Counted from the stretch's first letter, positions 7,688 through 16,251 are shown. The stretch: 64,000 nt of DNA from an uncultured Roseburia sp. (GCA_910587865.1 CAJUNX010000013.1:1-64000), one strand, 5' to 3'. Made by a program: numbers and translations. The notes: generated from the sequence alone by a model not told the origin.

Positions 7688-8680
7688 ATGAAGGTAAATA
7701 TTTATTATGGCGGAAGAGGTCTGCTGGATGACCCTACCTTGTATGTGCTGAATAAAATGGAGGAGGTTCTGCGTGAACTCCGTGTCACGGTAGAACGAAT
7801 CAATATCTTTGAGCATAAAAACGAGATCGCCACACTCCCACAGACGATGAAGGATGCAGACGGCATCATACTTGCGACAACGGTTGAATGGCTCGGAATT
7901 GGCGGCTATATGAACCAGTTTCTGGATGCCTGCTGGCTGTACGGGGATAAAGAAAAGATTCAGACGACTTATATGCAGCCGATTGTGATGTCCACCACCT
8001 ACGGAGAGAGAGAGGGCGAGATGACGCTTGCAAACGCATGGGAGATCCTGGGAGGTCTGCCCTGTCCGGGCATTTGCGGGTATGTCGAGGATCTTGTCAG
8101 CTTTGAGATGAATAAGGATTATACTGTAATCATAGAGAAAAAAGCGGAAAATCTCTACCGGACGATTTCACAGAAGATGAAAAGTCTGCCGAACAGTAAT
8201 CTTGCGGTGAAGCAGAGTGTTCTGCGCACACCGCAGATGGAGCTTACCCCGCAGGAGAGCGAGCAGCTCTCCAAATATGTCTCGGACGACAGCTATGTAA
8301 AGAAACAGAAAGAGGACATTCAGGAGCTGGCATCCATGTTTAAAGATATGCTTGGAAAAGCGGGGCAGGATGAGGACACCGCATATATCAAACAGCTTCG
8401 TGACAGCTTTAAGCCGCAGCAGGATTTTCATGCGAGATACCTGTTCCTGCTGGCGGACAAGAAGAAACCATTGTTCGTGGAAGTCAGTCAGGACGAGCTG
8501 ACAATTCACTATGGCCAGGAGGAGAATATTGATATCTATGCAAAGCTGACTCCCGAGGTGATGGATGGAATCATCGCCGGGAGGATGACATTCCAAAGAG
8601 CCTTTATGACAGGCGAAATGACTGCCAAAGGTAATTTCAAGATTCTCCGTATGCTGGATAGTCTGTTTAATTTTGCGTAA
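7688..8680 (+). CDS. Flavodoxin-like NAD(P)H oxidoreductase fused to SCP2-type domain
   Basis: The protein has 330 residues with GGAGG 6 bp before the ATG. The N-terminal ~170 residues have a flavodoxin / NADPH-dependent FMN reductase fold: MKVNIYYGGRG at the first strand, DADGIILATTVEWLGIGGYM for the loop after the third strand, and LACPICGY-like ending. A linker (about 175-245) leads to a C-terminal ~90-residue region (LFVEVSQDELTIHYGQ..., MDGIIAGRMTFQRAFMTGEM, GNFKILRMLDSLF) typical of SCP2 sterol-carrier-like domains, which bind hydrophobic ligands. The reaction is not known; a reductase that presents a lipid-like ligand is inference. It converges on the histidine kinase gene, with a 14-bp 3' overlap. 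Confidence 0.75.
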   Translation: MKVNIYYGGRGLLDDPTLYVLNKMEEVLRELRVTVERINIFEHKNEIATLPQTMKDADGIILATTVEWLGIGGYMNQFLDACWLYGDKEKIQTTYMQPIVMSTTYGEREGEMTLANAWEILGGLPCPGICGYVEDLVSFEMNKDYTVIIEKKAENLYRTISQKMKSLPNSNLAVKQSVLRTPQMELTPQESEQLSKYVSDDSYVKKQKEDIQELASMFKDMLGKAGQDEDTAYIKQLRDSFKPQQDFHARYLFLLADKKKPLFVEVSQDELTIHYGQEENIDIYAKLTPEVMDGIIAGRMTFQRAFMTGEMTAKGNFKILRMLDSLFNFA

Positions 8681-9314
8681 GCGGAAATGACAGCGTAAAG
8701 GTACAGCCGTCCCCGGGCCGTGAACTGCATTCGAGCCGGCCGTGGTGGGCTTCCGCAATCTCTTTTGTGATGACAAGCCCAAGCCCGCTTCCGCCGGTTT
8801 TTGAGGTAATAAACGGCTGGAAGATATGATCGGCGAAGGCCGGGTCAAGTCCGCCGCCCTGATCGGTGACGGCGATATGCATATAATTATCGCTGCAGGA
8901 TACCGTGATGACGGCAGTACCATTGTTGCCCATCGCTTCGTATGCATTTTTAACCAGATTGATCACGGCCTGTTTCACCAGCTGAGGATCCAGTTCGATC
9001 AGAGGCAGGCTTTCTTCAAACACAATATTGCAGTTGAAGCTGCTCCAGGAAAACGCACGGATAGAAGAGGCAATCTGATGCATAAACGCATAGATATTTA
9101 TCTGCATGACATTCAGATGCCCGCATAAACGCGCAGAAGAGAGCTGCGTGACCATGTTTTTTAAAAAACTGATTTCGGACATGGCCTCGTTCCAGTATTC
9201 AAAGCGATTCACTTCCGGATGTTTTTTTGCCACGAGCTGAAGAGATCCGCCGATCAGGGTGATCGAATTCTTTATCTCGTGGAAGATATTGAGATAGTCT
9301 TCGTTATTTAACAC
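8667..9314 (-). CDS. Short soluble sensor histidine kinase
   Basis: The protein has 215 residues and consists only of a kinase core with no membrane segment or recognisable sensor domain. The H-box is F-H-E-I-K-N-S-I-T (His at about residue 12), N-box V-I-N-L-V-K-N-A-Y-E-A-M, G1 D-Q-G-G-G-L, F-box F-Q-P-F-I-T-S-K, and G2 G-S-G-L-G-L-V-I. The H-box and ATPase resemble the KinA/KinB sporulation class. No response regulator is next to it, so it is an orphan kinase. Its 3' end overlaps that of the upstream convergent gene by 14 bp. The signal sensed cannot be inferred. Confidence 0.85.
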   Translation of the reverse strand: MLNNEDYLNIFHEIKNSITLIGGSLQLVAKKHPEVNRFEYWNEAMSEISFLKNMVTQLSSARLCGHLNVMQINIYAFMHQIASSIRAFSWSSFNCNIVFEESLPLIELDPQLVKQAVINLVKNAYEAMGNNGTAVITVSCSDNYMHIAVTDQGGGLDPAFADHIFQPFITSKTGGSGLGLVITKEIAEAHHGRLECSSRPGDGCTFTLSFPLTQN

Positions 9315-9445
9315 TGTAACCCCCGCCTAACCTTTAAACCATTGATATGAATTGGACAGAATTAGTTTAGCATTAATAAAAACTAAGATCAACAATAACA
9401 GTACAACAAAATTCGACAAGTGTAACCATTGAGAAAGGGGATTTT

Positions 9446-9865
9446 ATGAGAGAAAAGGACTGTATATTTTGTAAAATTTCGTCGGGTGAGATACCTTCGA
9501 ATACGATTTATGAGGATGAAGAGTTTCGTGTCATTCTCGACCTGGCCCCTGCGGCAAAGGGGCATGCCCTGATCATTCCAAAGGAGCATTTTGCGGATAT
9601 TTATGAGATCACAGAAGAGGTGGCCTGCAGTGCGATGAAACTGGCAAAGCGCATGGCTGTGCATATGACGGAAGTCCTCGGCTGTGAGGGATTTAATATT
9701 CTTCAGAATAACCATGAAGTGGCCGGACAGACCGTATTCCACTTTCATATGCATCTCATCCCGAGATACCAGAATGCAAAAAACGAGGATATTCTTGTAT
9801 GGAGTCACGAGACATTTTCGCCGGAGGAGATGGAACAGATTCGGGATATGTTAAAACAGGAATAG
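9446..9865 (+). CDS. HIT family nucleotide-binding protein
   Basis: The protein has 139 residues and starts behind GAGAAAGGGG. It begins with the zinc-site-like C-I-F-C-K-I and contains the histidine triad H-F-H-M-H-L-I-P-R near residue 97. Bacterial Hint-type HIT proteins hydrolyse adenosine phosphoramidates and related nucleotide adducts in the cytoplasm. Length and motif placement are normal for the family. It is divergent from the histidine kinase and convergent with murG. Confidence 0.92.
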   Translation: MREKDCIFCKISSGEIPSNTIYEDEEFRVILDLAPAAKGHALIIPKEHFADIYEITEEVACSAMKLAKRMAVHMTEVLGCEGFNILQNNHEVAGQTVFHFHMHLIPRYQNAKNEDILVWSHETFSPEEMEQIRDMLKQE

Positions 9866-9872
9866 TCAGAAG

Positions 9873-9907
9873 CAGGCTGCGACAGCGGTTTGTGCTGTGG
9901 CAGCCTG
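9873..9907. terminator. Palindromic hairpin between convergent HIT and murG genes
   Basis: CAGGCTGC at 9873-9880 pairs with GCAGCCTG at 9900-9907, with an inner ACAGC/GCTGT helix. No T-run follows on either strand, so it is at best a weak or bidirectional terminator. Confidence 0.4.
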
Positions 9908-9942
9908 ACAAAAACGCAGATAACATCTTTGAGCGGGTCTGG

Positions 9943-11007
9943 CTATGATACGTCCGTGATCAGGCGGACAATAGACTCGATCGAATTTTGTGAATGACTT
10001 TGTTCCATTGATCTGATATAGTCGTTTCTCTTTTTGGTCACGTGGCAGATTGCCTCCAAAAGTGTTGTATTTGTAAGCTCTTCCTCTTCGAGTACATAGC
10101 TGAATCCCTGTGAACGGAAAGAATTAGCGTTCAGGATCTGATCACCGCGGCTTGCCTGTGCGGAGAGCGGGATCAGTATATTAGGTTTACGCAGCGCCAG
10201 CAGCTCGCAGATGGCGTTTGCGCCCGCGCGGGAAATCACCAGATCGGCCAGTGCAAACAGATCGGCAAGCTCCTGATTCGCGTATTCAAACTGAACGTAT
10301 CCGACAACATGGTTCAGAGTGCTGTCCACATTGCCTTTTCCGCATAAATGGATGATATTATACGTTTTGATCAGTTCAGGCAGCAGATTGCGGACTGCCG
10401 TATTAATAGCCCGTGAGCCGCTGCTTCCGCCGACAATCAGGATGACCGGTTTGGAGCGGTCATCAAAGCGGCAGAGCGAAAATGCTCTTTCTTTGCTGCC
10501 GGATAAAAGCTCCCTGCGGATGGGAGAACCGGTCAGGACAGATTTGTCCTTAGGCAGATAGCCGAGTGTTTCCGGGAAATTGCAGCAAACCTTTGTGGCA
10601 TAGCGGATGGCGATGCGGTTTGCGAGTCCGGGAGTCAGATCCGATTCGTGTATGATCGCGGGAATATGGCAGTGTTTTGCGGCAAGAACAACCGGAACAG
10701 AGACAAATCCTCCTTTTGAAAATACGACATCGGGCTGTATTTTGCGAAGCAGCTTTACGGACTGCCTGTAACCTTTCAGGACTTTGAAGGGATCAGAGAA
10801 GTTTTTGGGATCAAAATACCGTCTGAGCTTTCCGGAGGAAATCCCATAATACGGGATGTTCTGCTCTTCGATCAGGCGTTTTTCGATGCCCTCATAGGAA
10901 CCGATATAAGAAATTTCATACCCCTTTTTTTGCAAAGAAGGCATGAGGGCGATATTGGGTGTCACATGACCCGCCGTACCTCCCCCGGTCATAATGATTT
11001 TTTTCAT
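9943..11007 (-). CDS. murG: UDP-GlcNAc:MurNAc-pentapeptide-PP-undecaprenol GlcNAc transferase
   Basis: The protein has 354 residues, the normal MurG length. It carries G-G-G-T-A-G-H-V-T-P-N at residues 8-18, H-E-S-D-L-T-P-G-L-A-N-R (acceptor side), and the UDP-GlcNAc-binding segment D-L-V-I-S-R-A-G-A-N-A-I-C-E-L near the C-terminus. MurG converts lipid I to lipid II at the cytoplasmic membrane face in peptidoglycan synthesis. It is separated from any division/cell-wall cluster here and has its own promoter at 11043-11071. GGAAAGGG precedes the ATG on the minus strand. The variant H-E-S-D (many MurGs have H-E-Q-N) places it in the clostridial subgroup. Confidence 0.92.
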   Translation of the reverse strand: MKKIIMTGGGTAGHVTPNIALMPSLQKKGYEISYIGSYEGIEKRLIEEQNIPYYGISSGKLRRYFDPKNFSDPFKVLKGYRQSVKLLRKIQPDVVFSKGGFVSVPVVLAAKHCHIPAIIHESDLTPGLANRIAIRYATKVCCNFPETLGYLPKDKSVLTGSPIRRELLSGSKERAFSLCRFDDRSKPVILIVGGSSGSRAINTAVRNLLPELIKTYNIIHLCGKGNVDSTLNHVVGYVQFEYANQELADLFALADLVISRAGANAICELLALRKPNILIPLSAQASRGDQILNANSFRSQGFSYVLEEEELTNTTLLEAICHVTKKRNDYIRSMEQSHSQNSIESIVRLITDVS

Positions 11008-11042
11008 AGATTTAAATCCCTTTCCTGTATTCTACTCCACTA

Positions 11043-11071
11043 TTTATAATACCCTTATGCCTAAAAGTCAA
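11043..11071 (-). promoter_or_regulatory. SigA-type promoter for murG
   Basis: On the minus strand TTGACT (11071-11066) and TATAAA (11048-11043) have 17-bp spacing, matching 5 of 6 positions in each box. The murG ATG is about 36 bp downstream. Confidence 0.7.
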
Positions 11072-11205
11072 GAAAAGACTTACAAAATTAAGAGGCGCAA
11101 CCGGGTTGCATTTCTGTTTTTCCGGCGAAATGAGAAAAATGTCGAAACATGGCAGGAAATGCAGGAAGATGTCAAAACTTGCGACGAAATCTTTTGCCCG
11201 GACTC

Positions 11206-11234
11206 TTTTCAAAGACATGAAGAATTTTTATAAT
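11206..11234 (+). promoter_or_regulatory. SigA-type promoter upstream of the 95-aa protein and pgi
   Basis: TTTTCA at 11206-11211 and a perfect TATAAT at 11229-11234 have 17-bp spacing. The start codon is 62 bp downstream. The rest of the 288-bp gap between murG and this gene shows nothing else recognisable. Confidence 0.5.
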
Positions 11235-11295
11235 AAGGTGGAAACAAACAGTTGGACAGGCGTATGCCTGAAAACAGAAAAGAGAGGTAATATGA

Positions 11296-11583
11296 ATGGA
11301 GCAGATGTTGTTTTTTCTGACGGAGTATGCAAATGAGATGACGGCAGCAGGTTTTTTACTGGTGATGGTACTCCTGCTCATCGTATTACACAGGATAAGA
11401 CGGATTGAGGTACAGCTTACAAAGCTGCAGGAGAGAATGACGCCGGCTTTGGAAACAGAGATTTCAGAAGAACGCACAGAGAGCGAGGTACAGATTGCGG
11501 AATCGGCGGAACAGATGGAACAGGGGACGGCAGACAGGCCGGAAGAACTGCTCAGCGCGGTGCTCGGGGAGGTGTTTTCCTGA
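11296..11583 (+). CDS. Small single-pass membrane protein of unknown function
   Basis: The gene encodes 95 residues. One hydrophobic helix (about residues 15-33, AAGFLLVMVLLLIVLHRI) is followed by a basic patch (R-I-R-R) and a Glu-rich tail with coiled-coil character. AGAGAGG lies 9 bp upstream of the ATG. By the positive-inside rule the acidic tail is probably cytoplasmic. It precedes pgi by 120 bp and may share its promoter. I do not recognise a family. Confidence 0.55.
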   Translation: MEQMLFFLTEYANEMTAAGFLLVMVLLLIVLHRIRRIEVQLTKLQERMTPALETEISEERTESEVQIAESAEQMEQGTADRPEELLSAVLGEVFS

Positions 11584-11703
11584 GAGAGGCGAAGGATATT
11601 ACGTGGCAGAAACCGCTTGCGGGATAGACGCATGTCTGATAAAATAATGCTTGAGGGACATTGGATCTTGTATTGAATGAAACGGACAAAGGAGAGGAGA
11701 ACA

Positions 11704-13050
11704 ATGGGAAACGTATCATTTGATTATTCAAAGGCTGCTGGTTTTATCAGCGAGGAAGAAGTCGCTTATATGAGTAAGCTCGCATTGGATGCCAAAGAGC
11801 AGCTGACGGCAAAGACCGGAGCGGGGAATGATTTTCTGGGGTGGATCGATCTTCCGGTTGATTATGATAAGGAAGAGTTTACGAGAATCCAGAAAGCAGC
11901 CGAAAGGATTACATCGGATTCCGACGTTTTGGTGGTGATCGGCATCGGCGGTTCTTATCTGGGCGCGAGGGCTGCCATCGAGTTCCTGAGACATGGATTT
12001 TACAATAACCTGCCCAAAGAGATGCGGAAAACGCCCGAGATCTACTATGCGGGCAACAGCATCAGCGGCACATATCTGAAAGGACTCGTGGACGTGATCG
12101 GAGACAGGGACTTTTCCGTGAACATCATTTCAAAATCGGGAACCACGACGGAGCCTGCGATTGCATTCCGTGTGTTTAAGGGACTGCTCGAGAAGAAATA
12201 CGGCAAGGAAGGCGCGGCGAAGAGAATCTACGCGACGACGGATAAGGCGCGCGGAGCGCTTAAGAACCTTGCGACAGAGGAAGGATACGAGACGTTTGTG
12301 GTTCCGGATGATGTCGGCGGCCGTTTTTCCGTACTGACGGCGGTGGGGCTGCTTCCGATCGCTGTGAGCGGAGCGGATATCACAAAGCTTATGGAGGGTG
12401 CGGCGGAAGGAAGAAGACTTGCGCTTGAGTCTGGATTTGCGGAGAATCACGCACTGAAGTATGCGGCAGTCCGCAATATTCTGCTCAGAAAAGGAAAGGC
12501 AGTCGAGGTGCTTGCCAATTATGAGCCGAGCCTTCATTATGTATCGGAGTGGTGGAAACAGCTGTACGGCGAGAGTGAAGGCAAGGATCAGAAAGGGATT
12601 TTTCCGGCTTCGGTGGATCTGACGACGGATCTGCATTCTATGGGGCAGTTTATCCAGGACGGAGCGAGAATCATGTTTGAGACGGTGCTTAATGTGGAGG
12701 ATTCCAGAGAGCGCATCGTGATTGAGGAAGAGCCGGTGGATCTGGACGGGCTGAATTATCTCGCAGGAAAGGATATGGATTTTGTCAATAAGAGTGCGAT
12801 GAACGGGACGATTCTGGCGCACACGGACGGAAATGTGCCGAATCTTATGATCACGATTCCCACACAGGATGAATATCACCTGGGACAGCTGTTTTACTTC
12901 TTCGAATTTGCGGTAGGTGTCAGCGGATACCTTCTGGGTGTAAATCCGTTTAACCAGCCGGGTGTTGAGAGCTATAAGAAAAATATGTTTGCACTGCTTG
13001 GAAAGCCAGGTTATGAAGAGGCAAAAGAAGCGCTTTTAAAGAGACTGTAA
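11704..13050 (+). CDS. pgi: Glucose-6-phosphate isomerase
   Basis: The protein has 448 residues. ATG 11704 is chosen because AGGAGA lies 5 bp upstream; an in-frame ATG at 11677 lacks a ribosome site. It interconverts glucose-6-phosphate and fructose-6-phosphate in glycolysis. Diagnostic segments are V-I-G-I-G-G-S-Y-L-G-A-R (about 78-89), I-S-K-S-G-T-T-T-E-P (phosphate-binding SIS region) and N-Q-P-G-V-E-S-Y-K near the C-terminus with the catalytic lysine. The length matches Firmicutes Pgi. A strong intrinsic terminator follows. Confidence 0.95.
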   Translation: MGNVSFDYSKAAGFISEEEVAYMSKLALDAKEQLTAKTGAGNDFLGWIDLPVDYDKEEFTRIQKAAERITSDSDVLVVIGIGGSYLGARAAIEFLRHGFYNNLPKEMRKTPEIYYAGNSISGTYLKGLVDVIGDRDFSVNIISKSGTTTEPAIAFRVFKGLLEKKYGKEGAAKRIYATTDKARGALKNLATEEGYETFVVPDDVGGRFSVLTAVGLLPIAVSGADITKLMEGAAEGRRLALESGFAENHALKYAAVRNILLRKGKAVEVLANYEPSLHYVSEWWKQLYGESEGKDQKGIFPASVDLTTDLHSMGQFIQDGARIMFETVLNVEDSRERIVIEEEPVDLDGLNYLAGKDMDFVNKSAMNGTILAHTDGNVPNLMITIPTQDEYHLGQLFYFFEFAVGVSGYLLGVNPFNQPGVESYKKNMFALLGKPGYEEAKEALLKRL

Positions 13051-13081
13051 CAGAGCGTCACAAGTTGAATTTGTGCATATC

Positions 13082-13130
13082 AGACCACGGAATTTCTGCA
13101 AAACACAGGAGATTCCGTGGTCTCTTTTTT
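13082..13130 (+). terminator. Intrinsic terminator after pgi
   Basis: AGACCACGGAAT (13082-13093) pairs with ATTCCGTGGTCT (13112-13123), a perfect 12-bp stem followed by CTTTTTTTATTTTTT. Confidence 0.92.
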
Positions 13131-13168
13131 TATTTTTTGCAAAAAACGTTCCATTTTGTGTGAAAGTG

Positions 13169-13197
13169 TTGACAAAAAAGATGTGCTTTGTTATAAT
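13169..13197 (+). promoter_or_regulatory. Perfect-consensus SigA promoter for the cell wall hydrolase
   Basis: TTGACA at 13169-13174 and TATAAT at 13192-13197 have exactly 17 bp between them. The start codon is 118 bp downstream, leaving an AT-rich leader of about 110 nt in which I see no known riboswitch. Confidence 0.85.
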
Positions 13198-13314
13198 TGT
13201 TTCGTAATAAATCCGTAATAATTGTAATAAAATACAAATAAAACGGAACAAAGGCGTAATACTTTTGAGCCGTAAGGCGTGCAGACAGAAAAGAATACGC
13301 CGGTGGAGGTTTTC

Positions 13315-15003
13315 ATGAATCTGAAAAAGAAGGCGATTGAAGGAGTAGTGGTTGCCGGTTCTCTGGTAATGATGAGTGCAATCGCAGAAACTGCAGACCG
13401 CGCTGCCGTGGAGGTGGCAGTGGTTGCGGAAGAAGGTACGGAGAATGCTGCCGCGGGAAGAACGGCGGGTGTATTTGCACAGCTTGATCAGGCAACGGCG
13501 AATACGTCCGACGGGATATGGGAAATGCCGGCAAGTGTTGAAAAGTCTGGTGTCGTGATGGTGACCGCGGCGGAGGAGCCGCAGACAGAAGCGAGCCCGC
13601 AGGACATTGTATTGCAGCCGCAGGCAGGAGTCATGGCGGAACTGCAGAAAGAGACAGAATCAGAGCCGGAGAATACTTCAATTCAGCTTCAGGCGGGGGC
13701 AACGGCTGATCTGCAGCCGGGAACAGAAGAAGTGCAGGATACCGTGCCGCAGCTTCAGGCAGGGGCGACGGCTGATCTGCAGCCGGGGACAGAAGAAGCG
13801 CAGGATACCGTACCGCAGCTTCAGGCGGGAGCAGTAGCGGAGCTGCAGCCGGAGATCAGTGTGCCGAATGAGACCGTCTCACAGACGGATGCAGACGGAG
13901 AACTTTCACAGAATACCGCAGCGCAGACGGATGCAGACGGAGAGCTTTCACAGAATACCGCAGCGCAATCGGACGGGGCGCTTTCACAGGACACCGCAGC
14001 GCAGACCGGTGCGGATGTACAGATGTCACAGGATATGGTACCGCAGACCGGGGAAGACGGGGAAGTGTTACAGGATACGGCAGCGGGGGCAGTGACACAG
14101 GAAGACGTCGTATGGCAGACACGGCTGATGGCGGATGTACAGGAATTTTTATATGTCAGGGAAGCAGGCGATGAGAATGCTTCCGTTGTGGGCAAATTAT
14201 ATAAAGGTGATGTGGCGGAGATTGTTGAGCAGGGAGAATCGTGGACGCATGTGGTATCCGGCAATGTGGACGGATATGTGCTGAATTCCTACTGTCTGTT
14301 TGGCGCGGATGCCATGAATTACGCAAAAGAAACCTTTGACACAAAAGCGGAGATTATGACAAACGGACTGCGTGTGAGAAGAAGTGCAGACACGGAAGGC
14401 GCCGTGATCGCAGCGGTATCGACAGGGACTTTTCTGACTGTGGATACGGATGCGGCGACAGTGGATGGCTGGGTGGCGGTCAGCTACGGCGGTGAGACGG
14501 GATATGTCAGCGCCGAATATGTGACGACGGAACTTGCGCTCGGCGAAGCGATTACGATTGAGGAAGAGAGAGCGGCGGCTGCAAAAGCGGCAGAGGAGGC
14601 GGCAGCTGCAAAAGCGGCTCAGGTATCGAGTCCCGGCACGGTACAGAATGCACCGGCAGCTGCAACGGTGGATGATGTGACACTGCTCGCAGCGCTGATT
14701 CAGTGCGAGGCGGGGAATGAGTCGTATGAGGGACAGCTTGCGGTGGGCGCCGTGGTGATGAACCGTGTGAGATCGGGTGCATATCCGGGAAGCGTGCATG
14801 ATGTCATATATCAGAGCGGCCAGTTTACGCCGGCGGGAAGAGGATCGGTTGCCAATGTAGCGGCAGGCGGGCCGAAAGCGAGCTGCATACAGGCTGCGCA
14901 GGAAGCGCTCAACGGCATGGATAATACCGGAGGAGCGGTCCGTTTTCAGAGAGCGTCGGGCGGACACGCGGGTGTTGTAATCGGAAATCATGTATTTTTC
15001 TAA
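13315..15003 (+). CDS. Secreted SleB-type cell wall hydrolase with SH3 domains and tandem repeats
   Basis: The protein has 562 residues from ATG 13315, with GGAGG 5 bp upstream (the longer GTG start at 13279 lacks this). A signal peptide (MNLKKKAIEGVVVAGSLVMM...) is followed by a low-complexity Gln/Ala/Glu region with 22- and 14-residue tandem repeats (about residues 120-260). Two SH3b-type domains come next (LYVREAGDENASVVGKLYKG and GLRVRRSADTEGAVIAAVST). An Ala/Glu/Lys helix links to a C-terminal hydrolase-2/SleB domain (LAALIQCEAGNESYEGQLAV, AVVMNRVRSGAYPGSV). The Glu in Q-C-E-A is the expected catalytic residue. SleB-family enzymes are lytic transglycosylase-like cell wall hydrolases, used in spore cortex lysis or vegetative turnover; the SH3 domains suggest wall binding. 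Confidence 0.85.
   Translation: MNLKKKAIEGVVVAGSLVMMSAIAETADRAAVEVAVVAEEGTENAAAGRTAGVFAQLDQATANTSDGIWEMPASVEKSGVVMVTAAEEPQTEASPQDIVLQPQAGVMAELQKETESEPENTSIQLQAGATADLQPGTEEVQDTVPQLQAGATADLQPGTEEAQDTVPQLQAGAVAELQPEISVPNETVSQTDADGELSQNTAAQTDADGELSQNTAAQSDGALSQDTAAQTGADVQMSQDMVPQTGEDGEVLQDTAAGAVTQEDVVWQTRLMADVQEFLYVREAGDENASVVGKLYKGDVAEIVEQGESWTHVVSGNVDGYVLNSYCLFGADAMNYAKETFDTKAEIMTNGLRVRRSADTEGAVIAAVSTGTFLTVDTDAATVDGWVAVSYGGETGYVSAEYVTTELALGEAITIEEERAAAAKAAEEAAAAKAAQVSSPGTVQNAPAAATVDDVTLLAALIQCEAGNESYEGQLAVGAVVMNRVRSGAYPGSVHDVIYQSGQFTPAGRGSVANVAAGGPKASCIQAAQEALNGMDNTGGAVRFQRASGGHAGVVIGNHVFF
13684..14007 (+). repeat. In-frame tandem repeats (66-bp and 42-bp units)
   Basis: A 66-bp unit (22 codons, beginning QLQAGATADLQPGTEE) starts at 13684, 13750 and, degenerate, at 13816. 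A 42-bp unit (14 codons, QTDADGELSQNTAA) starts at 13882 and 13924, with a shortened version at 13966. All lie inside the linker of the cell wall hydrolase and keep frame. Confidence 0.85.
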
Positions 15004-15018
15004 AAACAGAATCAGGGA

Positions 15019-15057
15019 ACGGCTGCGGAGATGAGAAGTCCCGCAGCCGTTTTTTTC
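15019..15057 (+). terminator. Intrinsic terminator after the cell wall hydrolase
   Basis: ACGGCTGCGG (15019-15028) pairs with CCGCAGCCGT (15041-15050), followed by TTTTTT. Confidence 0.92.
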
Positions 15058-15122
15058 GTTCGGATAAACGGATGGAGCGGCCGCAGGATCAAAGCGTAAG
15101 GGATGAAAGTGAGGATTCTTTC

Positions 15123-15151
15123 TTGTAATCCGCGGCCAAATATAGTAAGAT
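15123..15151 (+). promoter_or_regulatory. Possible SigA promoter for the SPFH gene
   Basis: TTGTAA (15123-15128) and TAAGAT (15146-15151) have 17-bp spacing; each box matches 4 of 6. The ATG is 55 bp downstream. Confidence 0.4.
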
Positions 15152-15205
15152 GTTAACAAACAGGCAATAATAGTAAAGATCATAAGAGGAATGGAGGAAT
15201 GAGAG

Positions 15206-16147
15206 ATGGTGCAGTTTCTAGTCGGTGCATTTATTGTTTTGGTTATACTGGTTCTTGCAGTGCTTGCATCCTGTATCAAGATCGTGCCGCAGGCGCATGC
15301 GTTTATTGTGGAGCGGCTGGGAGGATATCTTGCTACCTGGCCGGTAGGACTTCATTTTAAACTTCCGTTTATTGACCGGGTTGCAAAACGTGTGACCTTA
15401 AAAGAGCAGGTGGTGGATTTTCCGCCGCAGCCGGTGATCACAAAGGATAACGTGACGATGCAGATCGATACGGTGGTCTACTACCAGATTACGGATCCGA
15501 AGCTTTACGCATACGGTGTGGAGAATCCGATCATGGCAATCGAGAATCTTACGGCGACAACGCTTCGTAATATTATCGGAGACCTTGAGCTGGACGAGAC
15601 ACTGACCTCGAGAGAGACGATCAATACAAAGATGCGCGCAACGCTCGATGTGGCGACCGATCCGTGGGGAATCAAAGTAAATCGCGTTGAGCTGAAAAAC
15701 ATTATTCCGCCGGCTGCGATTCAGGATGCGATGGAGAAGCAGATGAAGGCGGAGCGCGAACGAAGAGAAGCGATCCTGCGTGCTGAAGGAGAGAAAAAAT
15801 CAACGGTGCTTGTCGCAGAAGGGAAAAAGGAATCGGCGATCCTGGATGCGGAAGCAGAGAAACAGGCGGCAATTCTTCGGGCTGAGGCAAAGAAAGAGGC
15901 GACAATCCGGGAGGCGGAAGGTCAGGCGGAGGCGATTTTAAAGATCCAGCAGGCAAATGCAGACGGACTCCGCATGATCAAAGAAGCCGCACCGGATCAG
16001 GGAGTCATCCAGTTAAAGAGCCTGGAAGCGTTTGCGAAAGCGGCGGACGGAAAGGCGACCAAGATCATTATTCCCTCGGAGATTCAGGGGATTGCGGGAC
16101 TGGCGAAATCTGTGACGGAGATCGCGCTTGGCGAGAATAAGCAGTAA
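15206..16147 (+). CDS. SPFH/Band 7 (stomatin-like) membrane protein
   Basis: The protein has 313 residues with GGAGG 8 bp upstream. An N-terminal membrane helix (about 2-22) is followed by an SPFH domain (residues ~23-195: VPQAHAFIVERLGGYLATWP, LKEQVVDFPPQPVITKDNV, TLRNIIGDLELDETLTSRE). A long Ala/Glu/Lys-rich coiled coil (about 185-265) ends in a C-terminal segment. SPFH proteins oligomerise into membrane rings or scaffolds and often associate with proteases. An NfeD-like partner protein often accompanies this type, but none is next to it here. It appears monocistronic. Confidence 0.88.
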   Translation: MVQFLVGAFIVLVILVLAVLASCIKIVPQAHAFIVERLGGYLATWPVGLHFKLPFIDRVAKRVTLKEQVVDFPPQPVITKDNVTMQIDTVVYYQITDPKLYAYGVENPIMAIENLTATTLRNIIGDLELDETLTSRETINTKMRATLDVATDPWGIKVNRVELKNIIPPAAIQDAMEKQMKAERERREAILRAEGEKKSTVLVAEGKKESAILDAEAEKQAAILRAEAKKEATIREAEGQAEAILKIQQANADGLRMIKEAAPDQGVIQLKSLEAFAKAADGKATKIIIPSEIQGIAGLAKSVTEIALGENKQ

Positions 16148-16167
16148 AGAGAATAAAAGCAATGCGG

Positions 16168-16192
16168 CGGGCTGTCACACAGTGACAGCCCG
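16168..16192 (+). terminator. Hairpin after the SPFH gene
   Basis: CGGGCTGTCAC (16168-16178) pairs perfectly with GTGACAGCCCG (16182-16192). The downstream tract ATTGTTCT is only weakly T-rich. Confidence 0.55.
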
Positions 16193-16203
16193 ATTGTTCT
16201 GAC

Positions 16204-16251
16204 GCAGCCGGCTATAACCTCAGGAAAACGAGAAAACACCCGCAGCCGGCT
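16204..16251 (+). promoter_or_regulatory. Repeated palindrome in the argF leader
   Basis: GCAGCCGGCT occurs at 16204-16213 and 16242-16251. Its core AGCCGGCT is self-complementary, so the copies can pair with each other. A further small hairpin GCCGC/GCGGC lies at 16260-16275. It could be leader structure or a terminator without T-run; function unknown. Confidence 0.3.

Noticed and set aside
13198..13314. Riboswitch in the cell wall hydrolase leader
   Set aside because: The leader is AT-rich and about 110 nt; I could not match it to the c-di-GMP or c-di-AMP riboswitch cores.
13684..14007. Tandem repeats as a CRISPR array
   Set aside because: Units are directly adjacent without unique spacers and keep codon frame inside a gene.
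14197..15279. 360-codon minus-strand frame opposite the cell wall hydrolase
   Set aside because: The plus strand encodes a clear signal peptide, SH3 and SleB domains with promoter and terminator; the minus frame is low-complexity Arg/His/Ser.
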